64,000 nucleotides of DNA from Streptosporangium sp. NBC_01755. GTDB taxonomy: Bacteria > Actinomycetota > Actinomycetes > Streptosporangiales > Streptosporangiaceae. The stretch lies in assembly GCF_035917995.1 (NCBI RefSeq), contig NZ_CP109131.1, positions 7,564,001 to 7,628,000 of the forward strand, written 5' to 3'. This document shows, one piece after another, positions 17,239 to 27,020 of the stretch. Positions within the stretch are counted from its first letter, which is position 1, and each line of letters starts with the position of its first letter. Made by a program: the position numbers and the translations under genes. The notes below the pieces were generated by a model. That model made no database searches and had not been told where the DNA came from. It was given only the letters and a program-made list of their open reading frames with translations.

Positions 17239-19004
17239 GGGGCCACTTCCAGCCGCCAGCCGTCCGCGTTGGTGCGCTGTCGCCAGAAGTCGGCGTAGGT
17301 GCCGTCGGCGGTGGTGAGTTGAGCGTGCGTGCCGCGTTCGGTGATCCGCCCGTTCTCCATGACGAGGACCTGGTCGGCGGCCAGTACGGTACTGAGGCGG
17401 TGGGTGATGACGAGCAGTGTTTTCTCGGTGGCCAGGGCTTGGACCGTGGACGTCAGCACGGCCTCGTTCTCCTGGTCGAGCGCGGCGGTCGCCTCGTCCA
17501 GGATGAGAATCGGCGCGTCCTTGAGCAGGGCGCGGGCGATGGAGACACGCTGACGCTGTCCGCCGGACAGGGCGGTACCGCCCTCGCCGACCCGGGTGGC
17601 CCAGCCGTCGGGCATTTCCTCCACCACCCGGTCCAGCCCGGCCATGACCGCGGCGCGGCGCAGTTTCTCCTCGCTGGCGTCTGGATCACCGACGCGGACG
17701 TTGTCCTCGATCGTGCCCTCGAAGAGGTAGACGTCCTGGAAGACGATCGAGACGGTCGCGGCCAGGTCCTCGGAGGTGATGTCGCGGACATCGACTCCCC
17801 CGATGCGGATCGTGCCGCCGGTGGTGTCCCAGAAGCGGGCCAGCAGTCGGGCGACGGTGGTCTTGCCGGCGCCGGAGGGCCCAATGAGAGCGGTCATGCT
17901 GCGCTCGGGGATGCGAAAGCTCACATCGGAGAGCAACTCGGCTTCTGGATCGGTGAGAGAGGTGGAGCCGCCCATGGTGTCGTGCCGGTAGCCGAAGCGG
18001 ACCGCGTCGAACTCCACGTCGGCTCCATCCGGCAGCCGGGGCTCGGCCGGTTGCGGGAACGGTTGCCGGCCGAGTACGGCGTCCAGCCGTTCCAGGCTGT
18101 TGCGGGCGATCCGCATCCCGGCGCCCAGGTCGGCCGCGCTGGACAGGCTGTCGGTGAGTCGGCCGACGAGCACCAGCAGGGCCAGCAGGGTCGCCACGTC
18201 CAGGGAGCCGCCCAGAGTCCAGGAGACTCCCAAAGCCAGCAGGAGGGCGAAGACCGTACGGGTGGCGAAGGCGAAGGAGACCAGACCCGGTACGCCGCGG
18301 TGAATCAGTCGGCGGTCGGCACGCGACTCCGCCGCCAGGGCGTCGTCGAGTGCCCCGTAGCCGTCGACGGTCCGGCCGAAGGCGCGCAGTATCGGCTGGT
18401 TCTGCGCGAACTCCAGGACACGGTCGGCTGATTCGCCGATCGCTGTGTCGCGTCCCCGATCCAGCCTGCTCATCACGGAGGTGCTCCACAGGTGTACCGC
18501 CAGTAGCAACGGTGCGCACAGCAGCAGCACGAGCGCGACCCGGCCGTCGAGGAAGAAGGTAGCGGCCACGATGGTGAGTGGGGTGAGGACCGAACTGGTC
18601 AGCGGACGCAGCAGGTGCGCCGGCATGTTCATCACCTGGATGATGTTCTGGCCGGCCAGGCGGCTGAGTTCGGCGGCACGCCCGGGGGTGAACCAGCCGA
18701 TGGGCAGGTCGAGGGCGCGGTCGGCGAGTCGCCGGTGCAGCACCCGCGAGAGTCGGGAGCCGACGGTGAAGCCGCTGCTCAGAGCGACGGCTTGGAGGGC
18801 GGCGTAGGCCAGTGAGCAGACCGTCAGGACGGTGAGCCACGGCCACACCTCGCCCGGGTTCTCACCGAGCAGGGCACGCAGCACCGGCACCAGCAGGGTG
18901 AAGGCGAGGCCCTGGAGGATGGCTGCGCCCGCCAGCACGACGAGGAGACGGTTCAGGAAACCGGATCCCTCGGGTCCAAGGACACGGTAGAGATGACGGA
19001 TCAT
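17235..19004 (-). CDS. ABC transporter, fused membrane and ATPase domains (IrtB-like)
   Basis: 589 residues from ATG 19004 (MIRHLYRVLG), which overlaps the preceding stop as ATGA; longer upstream frames lie inside the neighbour. Six-helix exporter-fold membrane domain in the first ~320 residues, then an ATPase domain with Walker A GPSGAGKTT, Q-loop, signature LSGGQRQRVS, Walker B ILILDEATAALD and switch His in VITHRLST. Forms a heterodimer with the next protein. IrtAB of mycobacteria imports ferric carboxymycobactin despite the exporter fold; YbtPQ do the same for metal-yersiniabactin. Import of the metal-loaded product is therefore likely, export possible. Confidence 0.9.
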   Translation of the reverse strand: MIRHLYRVLGPEGSGFLNRLLVVLAGAAILQGLAFTLLVPVLRALLGENPGEVWPWLTVLTVCSLAYAALQAVALSSGFTVGSRLSRVLHRRLADRALDLPIGWFTPGRAAELSRLAGQNIIQVMNMPAHLLRPLTSSVLTPLTIVAATFFLDGRVALVLLLCAPLLLAVHLWSTSVMSRLDRGRDTAIGESADRVLEFAQNQPILRAFGRTVDGYGALDDALAAESRADRRLIHRGVPGLVSFAFATRTVFALLLALGVSWTLGGSLDVATLLALLVLVGRLTDSLSSAADLGAGMRIARNSLERLDAVLGRQPFPQPAEPRLPDGADVEFDAVRFGYRHDTMGGSTSLTDPEAELLSDVSFRIPERSMTALIGPSGAGKTTVARLLARFWDTTGGTIRIGGVDVRDITSEDLAATVSIVFQDVYLFEGTIEDNVRVGDPDASEEKLRRAAVMAGLDRVVEEMPDGWATRVGEGGTALSGGQRQRVSIARALLKDAPILILDEATAALDQENEAVLTSTVQALATEKTLLVITHRLSTVLAADQVLVMENGRITERGTHAQLTTADGTYADFWRQRTNADGWRLEVAP

Positions 19005-20956
19005 CGCGGGGTTCTCCCTGGGGAGGCGTCGAGGTTGCCGCGGACGGTTAGTGCCGTGGGGGCCAGGGCGGCTGATGTGGTGGGGGTGGGTGCTGTTTCG
19101 TCGCCGGCCTGTGCCGCCTCCTGGGCTCTCCACAGCTGGGCGTAGCGGCCTTCGGCGGCCAGCAGGTCCGAGTGGCGGCCTTGTTCGACGATCTGCCCGC
19201 CGTCGAGCACCGCGATCTGGTCGGCGTGGCGGACGGTCGCCAGCCGGTGGGTGATGACGAGCAGCGTGCGACCGGCGGCCAGGGTGGACAGCGCGTTCTG
19301 GATCAGCGCTTCGGAGTAGGGGTCGGCATAGGCGGTGGCCTCGTCCAGGACGAGGACGGGGGCGTCGGCGAGTAGGGCGCGGGCGATGGACAGGCGTTGT
19401 TGTTCGCCACCGGAGAAGGAGACGCCGGTGGTGACCTCGGTGGCGTAGCCGGCGGGCAGTTCGGTGATCGGGTCATGGATCTGGGCGGCGCGGGCGGCCT
19501 GTTCGACCTGGTCGTCGTCGGCGGAGGGGCGGCCGAGGCGGATGTTGTCGGCGACGGAGGCCCGTAGCAGTCGCACGTCCTGCAGGACGAAGCCGACGTG
19601 GCGGTAGAGGTCGGCGGCGGGTATGTTGCGGACGTCGGCACCACCGATGGTGATGGTGCCTGCCGTGACGTCGTGGAAACGCAGAAGCAGTGAGGCGAGG
19701 GTGGATTTACCCGATCCGGAGGGGCCGACGAGCGCGGTGACGGTGCCGGGTTTCAGGTCGAGGTCGATGCCGCTCAGGGCGTCGGTGCGGCCGTCGTAGG
19801 AGAAGGACACCTCGCGCATCGAGATGCGGGAGTCCTGGGGGATGGCGGGTGTTGTGCTCTGTGGCAGGACCGGGGTGTCGAGCAGGGCGGAGATGCGGGT
19901 GGCGGCGGCCTGGCCGGCTCGGATCTGCTGGATCCGGGGGCCGACCACGCCCATGGGGGCGGCGACGGCCGGTCCGAGCAGGATGAACGGTATGAGGTTT
20001 GCGGCGGTCGTCCATCCGCCGGTGACGAACACGGCTCCCACCAGGGCCAGCAGGAGCAGGACGACGGCCGGGGAGACGACGAGCAGGGCCGCGGTGGAGG
20101 TGACCAGCGTGGTGCGGACCCAGGAGGTGAAGAAGTCGGAGAAGCCGTCGGTGGCGGTCAGGAAGCGTTCGTGGACCTTACGGCTTCGGCCGAAGGTCTT
20201 CAAAACGGCGATGCCGTTGGAGAACTCTACGGCGGCTGAGGAGATCTGGCCCAGGGCCGCCCCGTACTCGGCCATCTGCGCCGCCGCTCCGGCCATGGCC
20301 CGGCTGAACAGGTAGGCGCCGAGGGTCAGGGGTAGCACGCTGAGCAGCGCGAGCCGCCAGTCGAGGGTGAACAGGTAGACCAGCGCGAGAAGCGGGGCGG
20401 TGAGGACGGCGGTGACGTCAAGGAGGGTGTGGGCGACGAGCGTGTGCAGAGCGTGCACGTCGTCCTGTACGGCGCGTTTGATCTCCCCCGCGCCCCTGGA
20501 GGTGATCCATCCCAGCGGCAGGCGGCCGGTGTGCTCGGCCAGTCGGCGGCGCAGCGCGAGTTGCAGGTCGTTGTCGGCGAGATGGCTGACCACCCCGGCG
20601 GCGGATCCGAGGAGCAGGGCCGCGAGGCCGGACAGGCACGCGAGGGTGACCAGCGGCCAGAGGTCCTCGCCGAGGGGAGGGGAGCCGTTGGTGAGGTGGA
20701 CGGCGATCCGGGCGACGGCGATGAAGGGGATGACTCCGGCCAGCGCGCCGGCGGCCTGCAGGGCGACGGCCAGGGCGAGGCGGCCCCGGACCTGGCGCAG
20801 GATGCCGCGCAACGGTGGCACTTTCGGGGCGTCCGACGGGGCCGGGCCCGGGGAGGCGCCGGGTGTGTCGGGAGCGCCGGAGGCGTCGGGGACGCTGTGT
20901 AGACCGGGCGCGCCGGGCTGCTGCGGGCCTCGGTGGCGTGAGGTGGGTTGGGTCAT
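19001..20956 (-). CDS. ABC transporter, fused membrane and ATPase domains (IrtA-like)
   Basis: 651 residues, beginning with a ~50-residue Pro/Gly-rich tail. The exporter-fold membrane part spans about residues 55-350; the ATPase part has Walker A GPSGSGKST, signature FSGGEQQRLS, Walker B VLVLDEATAYAD and VITHRLAT. Start ATG overlaps the methyltransferase stop (ATGA). It lacks the siderophore-interacting FAD domain of mycobacterial IrtA, so metal reduction, if any, must come from elsewhere. Partner of the following IrtB-like protein. Confidence 0.9.
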   Translation of the reverse strand: MTQPTSRHRGPQQPGAPGLHSVPDASGAPDTPGASPGPAPSDAPKVPPLRGILRQVRGRLALAVALQAAGALAGVIPFIAVARIAVHLTNGSPPLGEDLWPLVTLACLSGLAALLLGSAAGVVSHLADNDLQLALRRRLAEHTGRLPLGWITSRGAGEIKRAVQDDVHALHTLVAHTLLDVTAVLTAPLLALVYLFTLDWRLALLSVLPLTLGAYLFSRAMAGAAAQMAEYGAALGQISSAAVEFSNGIAVLKTFGRSRKVHERFLTATDGFSDFFTSWVRTTLVTSTAALLVVSPAVVLLLLALVGAVFVTGGWTTAANLIPFILLGPAVAAPMGVVGPRIQQIRAGQAAATRISALLDTPVLPQSTTPAIPQDSRISMREVSFSYDGRTDALSGIDLDLKPGTVTALVGPSGSGKSTLASLLLRFHDVTAGTITIGGADVRNIPAADLYRHVGFVLQDVRLLRASVADNIRLGRPSADDDQVEQAARAAQIHDPITELPAGYATEVTTGVSFSGGEQQRLSIARALLADAPVLVLDEATAYADPYSEALIQNALSTLAAGRTLLVITHRLATVRHADQIAVLDGGQIVEQGRHSDLLAAEGRYAQLWRAQEAAQAGDETAPTPTTSAALAPTALTVRGNLDASPGRTPR

Positions 20957-21681
20957 TTGACGAGGACTCCGATTTCGGGGATGGCCTGGCCGCCGGCCTC
21001 GGTGATGCGGCGGCTTGTCATTCCCGCCTCGCGGGCGAGCCGGGCGACGTCGAAGGTGTGCCAGTCATAACTGTCGGTGACCTCGCGAACGGTGCGACCA
21101 TCTCGCAGGACCTTCCAAGTGGTGGTGAATCGCATGGCGTCGTCCTGGGCGGGCTCGCCGCCGATCCACCACTCATAGGTCTGGCGGCCGATGGTCTCTC
21201 GCAGGGACATCACCGGTGGGATGACGCGTGGAGCGGAGACCCCCATTAACTCGACGACGATGAGACCGCCGTCGGGTAGCCGGTCGCGGAGCCTGCGCCA
21301 CAGGGCGCCGCGTTCGGTGGTGGTGAGATGTCCGGCCACGCCGAAGATCACTACCGCGGAGAGCCGTTCGGGGAGTTGGAGGTCCTGCGCCGAGCCGTCG
21401 ACGACGGTGACGCGGCGGCGCAGGTCCGCCTCCCGGGCGATTCGAGAGGTGAGGACGGCCCGCATGGTGGCGGAGGGCTCGGCGGCGATGATCTCCGCTT
21501 GTGGCAGCGCGGCCGCGATGACCTCGGTGATCCGGCCGGTGCCGGCGCCGATTTCCAGGACGGGGCCGTAGGAGACGTCGACGTGGGCCAGTACACGGGT
21601 GAGCGGTGGTCCGCTGCTGGCGGTGTGGCGGGTGGCGACCATCTCGTAGAACTCGGCCGAGGGTGAGTAGTAGTCGATCAT
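20953..21681 (-). CDS. Class I SAM-dependent methyltransferase
   Basis: 242 residues from ATG 21681 (MIDYYSPSAEFYEMVA), chosen for the AGGAG nine bases upstream; longer frames enter the thioesterase gene. Motif I VLEIGAGTGRITEV binds S-adenosylmethionine; FGVAGHLTTTERGALW and GGLIVVELMG follow. It is clearly paralogous to the C-terminal half of the 23.9-25.9 kb fusion protein (shared SAEF, IGAGTG, VELMG, EWW motifs). Target on the metallophore is unknown. Confidence 0.87.
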   Translation of the reverse strand: MIDYYSPSAEFYEMVATRHTASSGPPLTRVLAHVDVSYGPVLEIGAGTGRITEVIAAALPQAEIIAAEPSATMRAVLTSRIAREADLRRRVTVVDGSAQDLQLPERLSAVVIFGVAGHLTTTERGALWRRLRDRLPDGGLIVVELMGVSAPRVIPPVMSLRETIGRQTYEWWIGGEPAQDDAMRFTTTWKVLRDGRTVREVTDSYDWHTFDVARLAREAGMTSRRITEAGGQAIPEIGVLVK

Positions 21682-21716
21682 GGGGTTCTCCTGGTTGTGC
21701 GGACGCGGCCGGGTGG

Positions 21717-22565
21717 TCAGGGGGTGCTGGGCCACCGGTGAGCGCCCATGGCCAGCGACGGATCCAGGCGGCGAAGTATCGCCGTGACGACCTCCTGGCG
21801 TCGTGGAGCGAGGTAGAAGTGGTCGCCGGGGAAGGTGTGGACCTCGGTGCGGGCAGTGGTGAGATCCGCCCATCCGCCGGCGCGGTCGCGACCGCTCTGC
21901 GGGGTCAGCTCCGGATCGGTCTCGCCGGTGAACACCTCGATCGGACAGCGCAGCGGGGGCAGGGGGATCGGGCGGTAGGTTTCGATGAGGCGGTAGTCGT
22001 TGCGCACGTAGCCGAGTACCACCGGGCGCAGATCGGGATCGGCCAGCACTTCGTCGCTGGTGCCGCCGAGCCGTTGCAGTTCCCGGCACAGGAGGTCGTC
22101 GCTTTGCCGGTGGACCTCGCCGACGGTGGCGGTGCCCGGGGCCTCGCGGCCGGACACGAACAGCCGTCGCGGGCCGAGCGTCTCGCGGCGCCGTAGGTCG
22201 CGGGCCACCTCCCAGGCGACGGCCGAGCCCATGCTGTGACCGAACAGGGCGTAGGGGCGGTCGAGTAACGGCACCAAGGCGTCGGTGACGGCCGTGACCA
22301 GCTCGTCCATCCGGTCCACCAGGGGATCTTCGAAGCGGTCCTCCCTGCCCGGGTACTGGATGCCCCACAGCTCGACCTCCGGCGGCAGCAGGGCCGCCCA
22401 GGGGCGGTAGAAACTGGCGCCGCCACCGGCGTGCGGGAGGCAGATCAGCCGTAGCCGGGCCGCCGGCCGCGGGCTCCAGCACCGGATCCACGGGCCGAAA
22501 CGCCGCGGCGCCGGGTGGGGTTTGGTGCCTGTCCACGGGGCGGGCACGCCGGGATGGGCACTCAC
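21717..22565 (-). CDS. Type II thioesterase
   Basis: 282 residues; GTG 22565 overlaps the P450 stop as GTGA. An alpha/beta hydrolase of the editing type associated with NRPS clusters: LICLPHAGGGASFYRPWA, WGIQYPGREDR, nucleophile elbow ALFGHSMGSAVAWEVA, Asp in FTGETDPEL and catalytic His in FPGDHFYL. It releases mis-primed carrier proteins. Equivalent to the thioesterase of the coelibactin cluster. Confidence 0.92.
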   Translation of the reverse strand: MSAHPGVPAPWTGTKPHPAPRRFGPWIRCWSPRPAARLRLICLPHAGGGASFYRPWAALLPPEVELWGIQYPGREDRFEDPLVDRMDELVTAVTDALVPLLDRPYALFGHSMGSAVAWEVARDLRRRETLGPRRLFVSGREAPGTATVGEVHRQSDDLLCRELQRLGGTSDEVLADPDLRPVVLGYVRNDYRLIETYRPIPLPPLRCPIEVFTGETDPELTPQSGRDRAGGWADLTTARTEVHTFPGDHFYLAPRRQEVVTAILRRLDPSLAMGAHRWPSTP

Positions 22566-23839
22566 CACGTCACCGGCAGCCGCTCGATGCCGAAGGTGGC
22601 GGAGTCGTGTTTGAAGTCGATCTCCTCGTCCGGGGCTGCCAGGCGCAGCGTGGGCACGCGGCGGATCAGTGTCTCCAGGGCCACCTCAAGCTCCAGCCGG
22701 GCCAGGTGCTGGCCGATGCACTGGTGGACGCCGTAGCCGAAGGCGACGTGGTGGTTGTCCGGGCGTTGGAAGTCGACCCGGTCGGGGTCGGGGAACTGCT
22801 CGGGGTCGTGGTTGGCGCCGGCCAGCAGAGCGATGACGCCGTCGTCGGCGGGTATCACCGTGCCGGAGATCTCGATGTCCTGGGCGGCGACCCGCAGCGG
22901 GATGGAGTCGGCGATCGACATCACCCGCAGGAACTCGTCGACGGCGGCCGGCATCAGGGAGGGGTCGGCTCGCAGTTCCTCCATCAGATTCGGCCGCTGG
23001 AGAAGCAGCAGGGTGCTCAGGGCGATCATGTTCGTGCTGGTCTCGCGTCCGGCGTTGATGGTGATGCCCACGGTGGACAGCAGTTCGGGCAGGGTGACGT
23101 TGCCGGTCTGCAGGTGGTTGACGACGAGTTTGGAGAGCAGGTCGTTGCCCGGTTGCTCCTGCCGCTGGGCCACCAGGTCGGAGATCAGGGCGAACAGTCC
23201 GCCCAGTGCCTCGGCGACCTGTTCGGCGGTGCTGTGGCGGGAGCCGGAGATGCGGGTGACGTCGCGGAAGAACTCCAGGTTTTCTGCGGGGATGCCCAGC
23301 AGTTCGCAGATCACGGAGGTGGAGACGGCGTTGGCGTAGAGGGGGATGAAGTCGACGGGTGCTTCGGTCGCGAGTATGGAGTCCAGGAGGCCGTCCACGA
23401 TGGTCTGCACGGCGGGCCGCATGGCACGGATCCGGCGGACGGTGAACTCCGGCAGCAGCATCCGGCGGTAGCGGGTGTGCTCGGGGGCGTCGGTGCGGAT
23501 GAAGGGGCGCAGCCGGGCCCCGATCTCCTGCTCGCCCTCGCCGAGGGCGGGGAAGTTGGGGCGGCGGATGTCGGCGCTGATCCGCGGGTCGGCGAGCAGT
23601 TCGCGGACGTCCTCGTAGCGGGAGGCCACCCAGGCCTCGCGTCCGGTGGGCAGGGTGACCCGGGCGACGGGTTCGAGGGTGCGCAGGCGGGTGTACTCCT
23701 CGGGTGCGGAGAAGGGGCAGCCCCGGCGGATGGGGAAGTTCTGCGGGCGGGGGGCGTCCAGCGCGGGGATGGAGGCGGCCTCGCCCGTAGCAGACGCGGG
23801 TGCGGAGGAGGGCACGCTGGAAGGTGTGGGCGGGTTCAT
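22562..23839 (-). CDS. Cytochrome P450
   Basis: 425 residues. Heme-binding loop FGYGVHQCIGQHLARLEL with the ligand Cys near residue 371, the ExxR helix (VDEFLRV preceding) and an I-helix INAGRETSTN in which the usual AGHxT is AGRET. N-terminus MNPPTPSSVPSSAP is low complexity. It probably oxidises the metallophore or a precursor. Electrons may come from the small ferredoxin at 46.3 kb, which sits behind the same type of operator. Confidence 0.93.
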   Translation of the reverse strand: MNPPTPSSVPSSAPASATGEAASIPALDAPRPQNFPIRRGCPFSAPEEYTRLRTLEPVARVTLPTGREAWVASRYEDVRELLADPRISADIRRPNFPALGEGEQEIGARLRPFIRTDAPEHTRYRRMLLPEFTVRRIRAMRPAVQTIVDGLLDSILATEAPVDFIPLYANAVSTSVICELLGIPAENLEFFRDVTRISGSRHSTAEQVAEALGGLFALISDLVAQRQEQPGNDLLSKLVVNHLQTGNVTLPELLSTVGITINAGRETSTNMIALSTLLLLQRPNLMEELRADPSLMPAAVDEFLRVMSIADSIPLRVAAQDIEISGTVIPADDGVIALLAGANHDPEQFPDPDRVDFQRPDNHHVAFGYGVHQCIGQHLARLELEVALETLIRRVPTLRLAAPDEEIDFKHDSATFGIERLPVTW

Positions 23840-23889
23840 CGGTCATCTTTCGTCGTTGGCGAGGAGGGGAGAAAGAAGAGAGGAGAGGG

Positions 23890-25857
23890 TCAGGGGAGAG
23901 CGGGGCCTGGGGTGGGAACAGGGGAGGCAACGACCGGCTGGCGGGTGAGCTCGGCCAGCGGCGGCGCACCGGGCCGGGTGGGCAGCAGCCGCGCGTGCAG
24001 CCCAGCCTCCTCGGCCACCTGCCGCAGCCCGAAGGGAATCCATCGGTAGGAGTCGTGCACCAGGCGTAGCGGGATGTCCTCGTCGTCGAGGTACACCCGC
24101 CAGGTGGTGTGCAGCCGCATCGTGGCGGGGGCGTCCTGGTCGGGGGCGCCGGAGAACCACCATTCGTAGCGGTGGTGGCCGGCTCGGGCGGTGGCCATCC
24201 GGGTCTCGGGAAGGAGTAGAGGCTTTTCCATCCCCATGAGTTCGACGATGACGACGCCCTTCGGGGACAGGCGTCGCAGCAGGCGCTCCCACAGCCGTCG
24301 GCGTTGCCCGGCGTCCAGGTGGCCGAGTACACCGCACAGCAGGACGGCGCTGACGTGGTCGGGCAGCTCCAGCTCCGGAGCGGCGTCAGCGGTGATCGTC
24401 ACCCTGGGGCGCAGGTACGGGTCGCTGAAGACGCGGCTGGTCAGGACGGCCCGCATGCCGGTGGCCGGTTCGCAGGCGAGGATCTCCGCGTCGGGCCGGG
24501 CCCGGGCGACGGCCTCGGTCAGCAGGCCGGTACCGGCTCCGATGTCGAGCACCGGTCCGTGTGAGAGGTCCGCGCCGGCCAGTGCCCGTGCGACGGCGGG
24601 AGCGCTCGCGCCGGCGGTGTGTTCGGTGGCGATGAGATCGAAGAACTCGGCCGACGGCGTGTACGGAGGCGCCGCCTCGGTGTCTGCGGACGACTCCGAT
24701 GGGGGGGCCGGCCGGGATCCGGTGTCCGTGGGGGGTTCGGGGGAGGGGATCGGTTTTCGCGCTTCAGCCGGGGCCGGCGGAGCGGGGAACAGCTCGCCGG
24801 CTGGAAGGGGGTGTGGCGCGGGGGGCCTGATGATTTCCGGTGGCCCGAGTCGTGCGGCCAGATCGGACCAGATGCGGCACATCGTCAGGTCGTACTGCGC
24901 CGCCCGCAGGACGTCTTCGCTGTCGGTCACGGCCGCTCGCAGCCCGTCGAGCGCGCGGCCGACGGCCTGGGGCCACAACTCGGTGAACACCTCGCGGAAC
25001 GTCCCGGTGTCGCCGATGACCGAGGTCGTCGTGAGGTCGAGGTCGTCGGTGCCCGGCCCGTCGAGTACGAACCGGCGGTCGGCGTCCCGGTTGACGTGCA
25101 GGCGTGGGCTCCACAGCAGCGGCCCGTGGGTGTCGGCCAGGGTGAGGACCCCACCCTCGGTGCCGAGCGATACCCGGTGCCAGTGCAGGGCGTGGTTGTC
25201 GCGGTCGGCGGGGTCGAGCTGGTGGTGGACTCGCACGGTCAGCGCTACCCCGCCGAGGACTCCCTGCAGGAGGCGGAACGGCTGTGTGCCGACCTCCGCG
25301 GGCAGGGTCAAGGGGTCGGTGAACCGCCAGGGGCGCAGCGAGCCGAGGGCTCGCCCGAGGATGTCCACCATCGGTTGCATCAGGTGGACGGGGGTGGCGG
25401 CGTCGATGAACAGCGGCTTTTGGCGGGTGGTGAGCCTGCGGGCGGCCTGGATGAACGCGCGCACCGGCTCGACGTGCGGGTAGTGCGTGTTGAGCCGGTA
25501 CTGCACGCGGTGGCGTCGGGCGAGTTTCAGGCACTCGGTCAGCTCGTCGAGATGAACGGGGTGTTCCTGCAGGACATGGAGGCCGCGGCCGATCAGGGCC
25601 TTGGCCAGTGCGGTTCCCTCTCCTCCCGATATCGATGAGCCGACCACGACGCACGCCGCGTCGATGTCATCCGGTAGCTGGTCGACCTCGGTGTGGTGGG
25701 GGATGCCGAGGCGCCGCGCGTAGGCGCGGGAGGCGGCGGAGCCGCGGCTGAGGATCGCGGCCAAGGTGTAGCCGGGGTGGGCCAGGACGGCTTCGGCGTA
25801 GAAGCGGCCGAAGTTGGTGCCGCAGACGACCATCCGCAGCGGGGGGTGCCCGTTCAC
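23890..25857 (-). CDS. Thiazolinyl imide reductase fused to a SAM methyltransferase
   Basis: 655 residues from GTG 25857, overlapping the upstream stop as GTGA. Residues 1-340 match PchG/Irp3/YbtU thiazolinyl imide reductases: NADP-binding VVCGTNFGRFYAEAV, SSISGGEG and QEHPVH. These reduce one enzyme-bound thiazoline to thiazolidine. A Pro/Ser-rich linker (about 350-400) joins a class I methyltransferase with VLDIGAGTGLLTEAV and VVIVELMGMEKP. In pyochelin and yersiniabactin systems the reductase is a stand-alone protein, so this fusion is unusual. It couples reduction to methylation in one polypeptide, for example N-methylation of the new thiazolidine (inference). Confidence 0.88.
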   Translation of the reverse strand: MNGHPPLRMVVCGTNFGRFYAEAVLAHPGYTLAAILSRGSAASRAYARRLGIPHHTEVDQLPDDIDAACVVVGSSISGGEGTALAKALIGRGLHVLQEHPVHLDELTECLKLARRHRVQYRLNTHYPHVEPVRAFIQAARRLTTRQKPLFIDAATPVHLMQPMVDILGRALGSLRPWRFTDPLTLPAEVGTQPFRLLQGVLGGVALTVRVHHQLDPADRDNHALHWHRVSLGTEGGVLTLADTHGPLLWSPRLHVNRDADRRFVLDGPGTDDLDLTTTSVIGDTGTFREVFTELWPQAVGRALDGLRAAVTDSEDVLRAAQYDLTMCRIWSDLAARLGPPEIIRPPAPHPLPAGELFPAPPAPAEARKPIPSPEPPTDTGSRPAPPSESSADTEAAPPYTPSAEFFDLIATEHTAGASAPAVARALAGADLSHGPVLDIGAGTGLLTEAVARARPDAEILACEPATGMRAVLTSRVFSDPYLRPRVTITADAAPELELPDHVSAVLLCGVLGHLDAGQRRRLWERLLRRLSPKGVVIVELMGMEKPLLLPETRMATARAGHHRYEWWFSGAPDQDAPATMRLHTTWRVYLDDEDIPLRLVHDSYRWIPFGLRQVAEEAGLHARLLPTRPGAPPLAELTRQPVVASPVPTPGPALP

Positions 25858-27020
25858 AGGACGCCCTCCTCGGCCGGATCGTCGGCGCACGGCTCATCGG
25901 CGGACCTGGACAGCTCGAACCGATCGACGGCTCCGCCGCCGCGGAGCCAGTCGGCGACGGTGTCCGGGTCGAGCACATCGCAGGCGAAGTGCACGCCGGG
26001 CGGGACGGTCGCGCGCAGGATCGCGTCCACGGCCAGCGCCCCGACGGCGGCGGTGAGCCGGTAACTGCTGGCGGTGTGTACCGTCAGCCGGCGCCACGCG
26101 GGCCGGCCGGCCGAGGTGCCGGTCAGCTGGAAGTCGAGTACGTAGTAGGGCGTGCGCCCGGCCAGGTCGAGGTTGGCGGCCAAGATCAGCCGGGCGGCGA
26201 GTTCGCCGAGGTCGGCTCCCGCAGCGAGGCGGCCCGGCAACAGGTTCAGCAGGGCGCGTACCTGCGGGCCGGGGTGGACGTTGAACCAGTCCACCCGATC
26301 CAGCCCAAGACGCGTGGCCAAGCGTTCGCTCTCGCCGCTGAGGAAGGGCTGCACGGCCACCCGGCCGGGAAAGCAGGGGATTTCGGCGTCCTCGACGGCC
26401 CGCAGCGCCCGGGAGAGGCGGCGCCCGCCGCGGACGGCGGCCAGCGGTTCCCCGTAGGCGGCGCCGTTCGCGCCGCCCGCGGTGAGGGAGAGCATCAGGT
26501 CGACGGCCACGGTCGGGGAGCAGGACTCCAGGCCGCCGCAGTGAGCGGTCAGCGCCGATACCTCGTCCAGGTCCTGGCGGGCGAGCCAGCGCGGCAGGAT
26601 GGCGGACAGGCCGGGCAGCGCTCCCGCGGACAGGATCACACTGCGGCCCTCGCGGGCCGGGTCGCCGTCGTTGAGCAGGTCTTCGGCGGCCGGGTCGTCG
26701 CCGGCCACGTCGACGCAGTGCGCTCCGGCGGCCAGCGCGGCCGAGGCCACGGTGGCCCTGAGCCGGTAGGTCGGGCCGACGCAGTTGAGGACAACGTCGC
26801 ATCCTTGTGCGAAGGCGGCCAGGCTCGCGGTATCTTCGACGTCGGTCCGGACGATGTCGCCGCGGCCGGCGAGCTCCTGGTCGGCCACGGCCCGCAGCGC
26901 GTCCACCCGGCGCCCGCCCAGGCGCAGCGCGCCGTGGCCGAGGTCGCGCAGTTCGCGGACCGCGGCCCGGCCCACCGCTCCGGAGGCGCCCAGCACCCCG
27001 ATGATGCGCGTGCCGTTCAT
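25854..27020 (-). CDS. Saccharopine dehydrogenase-like NAD(P)-binding protein
   Basis: 388 residues from ATG 27020, overlapping the NRPS stop (ATGA). N-terminal Rossmann motif IIGVLGASGAVGRAAVREL, then VVLNCVGPTYRLRATVASAA and CVDVAGDD, typical of the saccharopine dehydrogenase/ trans-acting reductase superfamily. The substrate is unknown; position between the NRPS and the reductase genes suggests tailoring of the thiazoline chain or supply of a precursor. A homologue occupies the same slot in coelibactin-type clusters as I recall them. Confidence 0.8.
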   Translation of the reverse strand: MNGTRIIGVLGASGAVGRAAVRELRDLGHGALRLGGRRVDALRAVADQELAGRGDIVRTDVEDTASLAAFAQGCDVVLNCVGPTYRLRATVASAALAAGAHCVDVAGDDPAAEDLLNDGDPAREGRSVILSAGALPGLSAILPRWLARQDLDEVSALTAHCGGLESCSPTVAVDLMLSLTAGGANGAAYGEPLAAVRGGRRLSRALRAVEDAEIPCFPGRVAVQPFLSGESERLATRLGLDRVDWFNVHPGPQVRALLNLLPGRLAAGADLGELAARLILAANLDLAGRTPYYVLDFQLTGTSAGRPAWRRLTVHTASSYRLTAAVGALAVDAILRATVPPGVHFACDVLDPDTVADWLRGGGAVDRFELSRSADEPCADDPAEEGVL

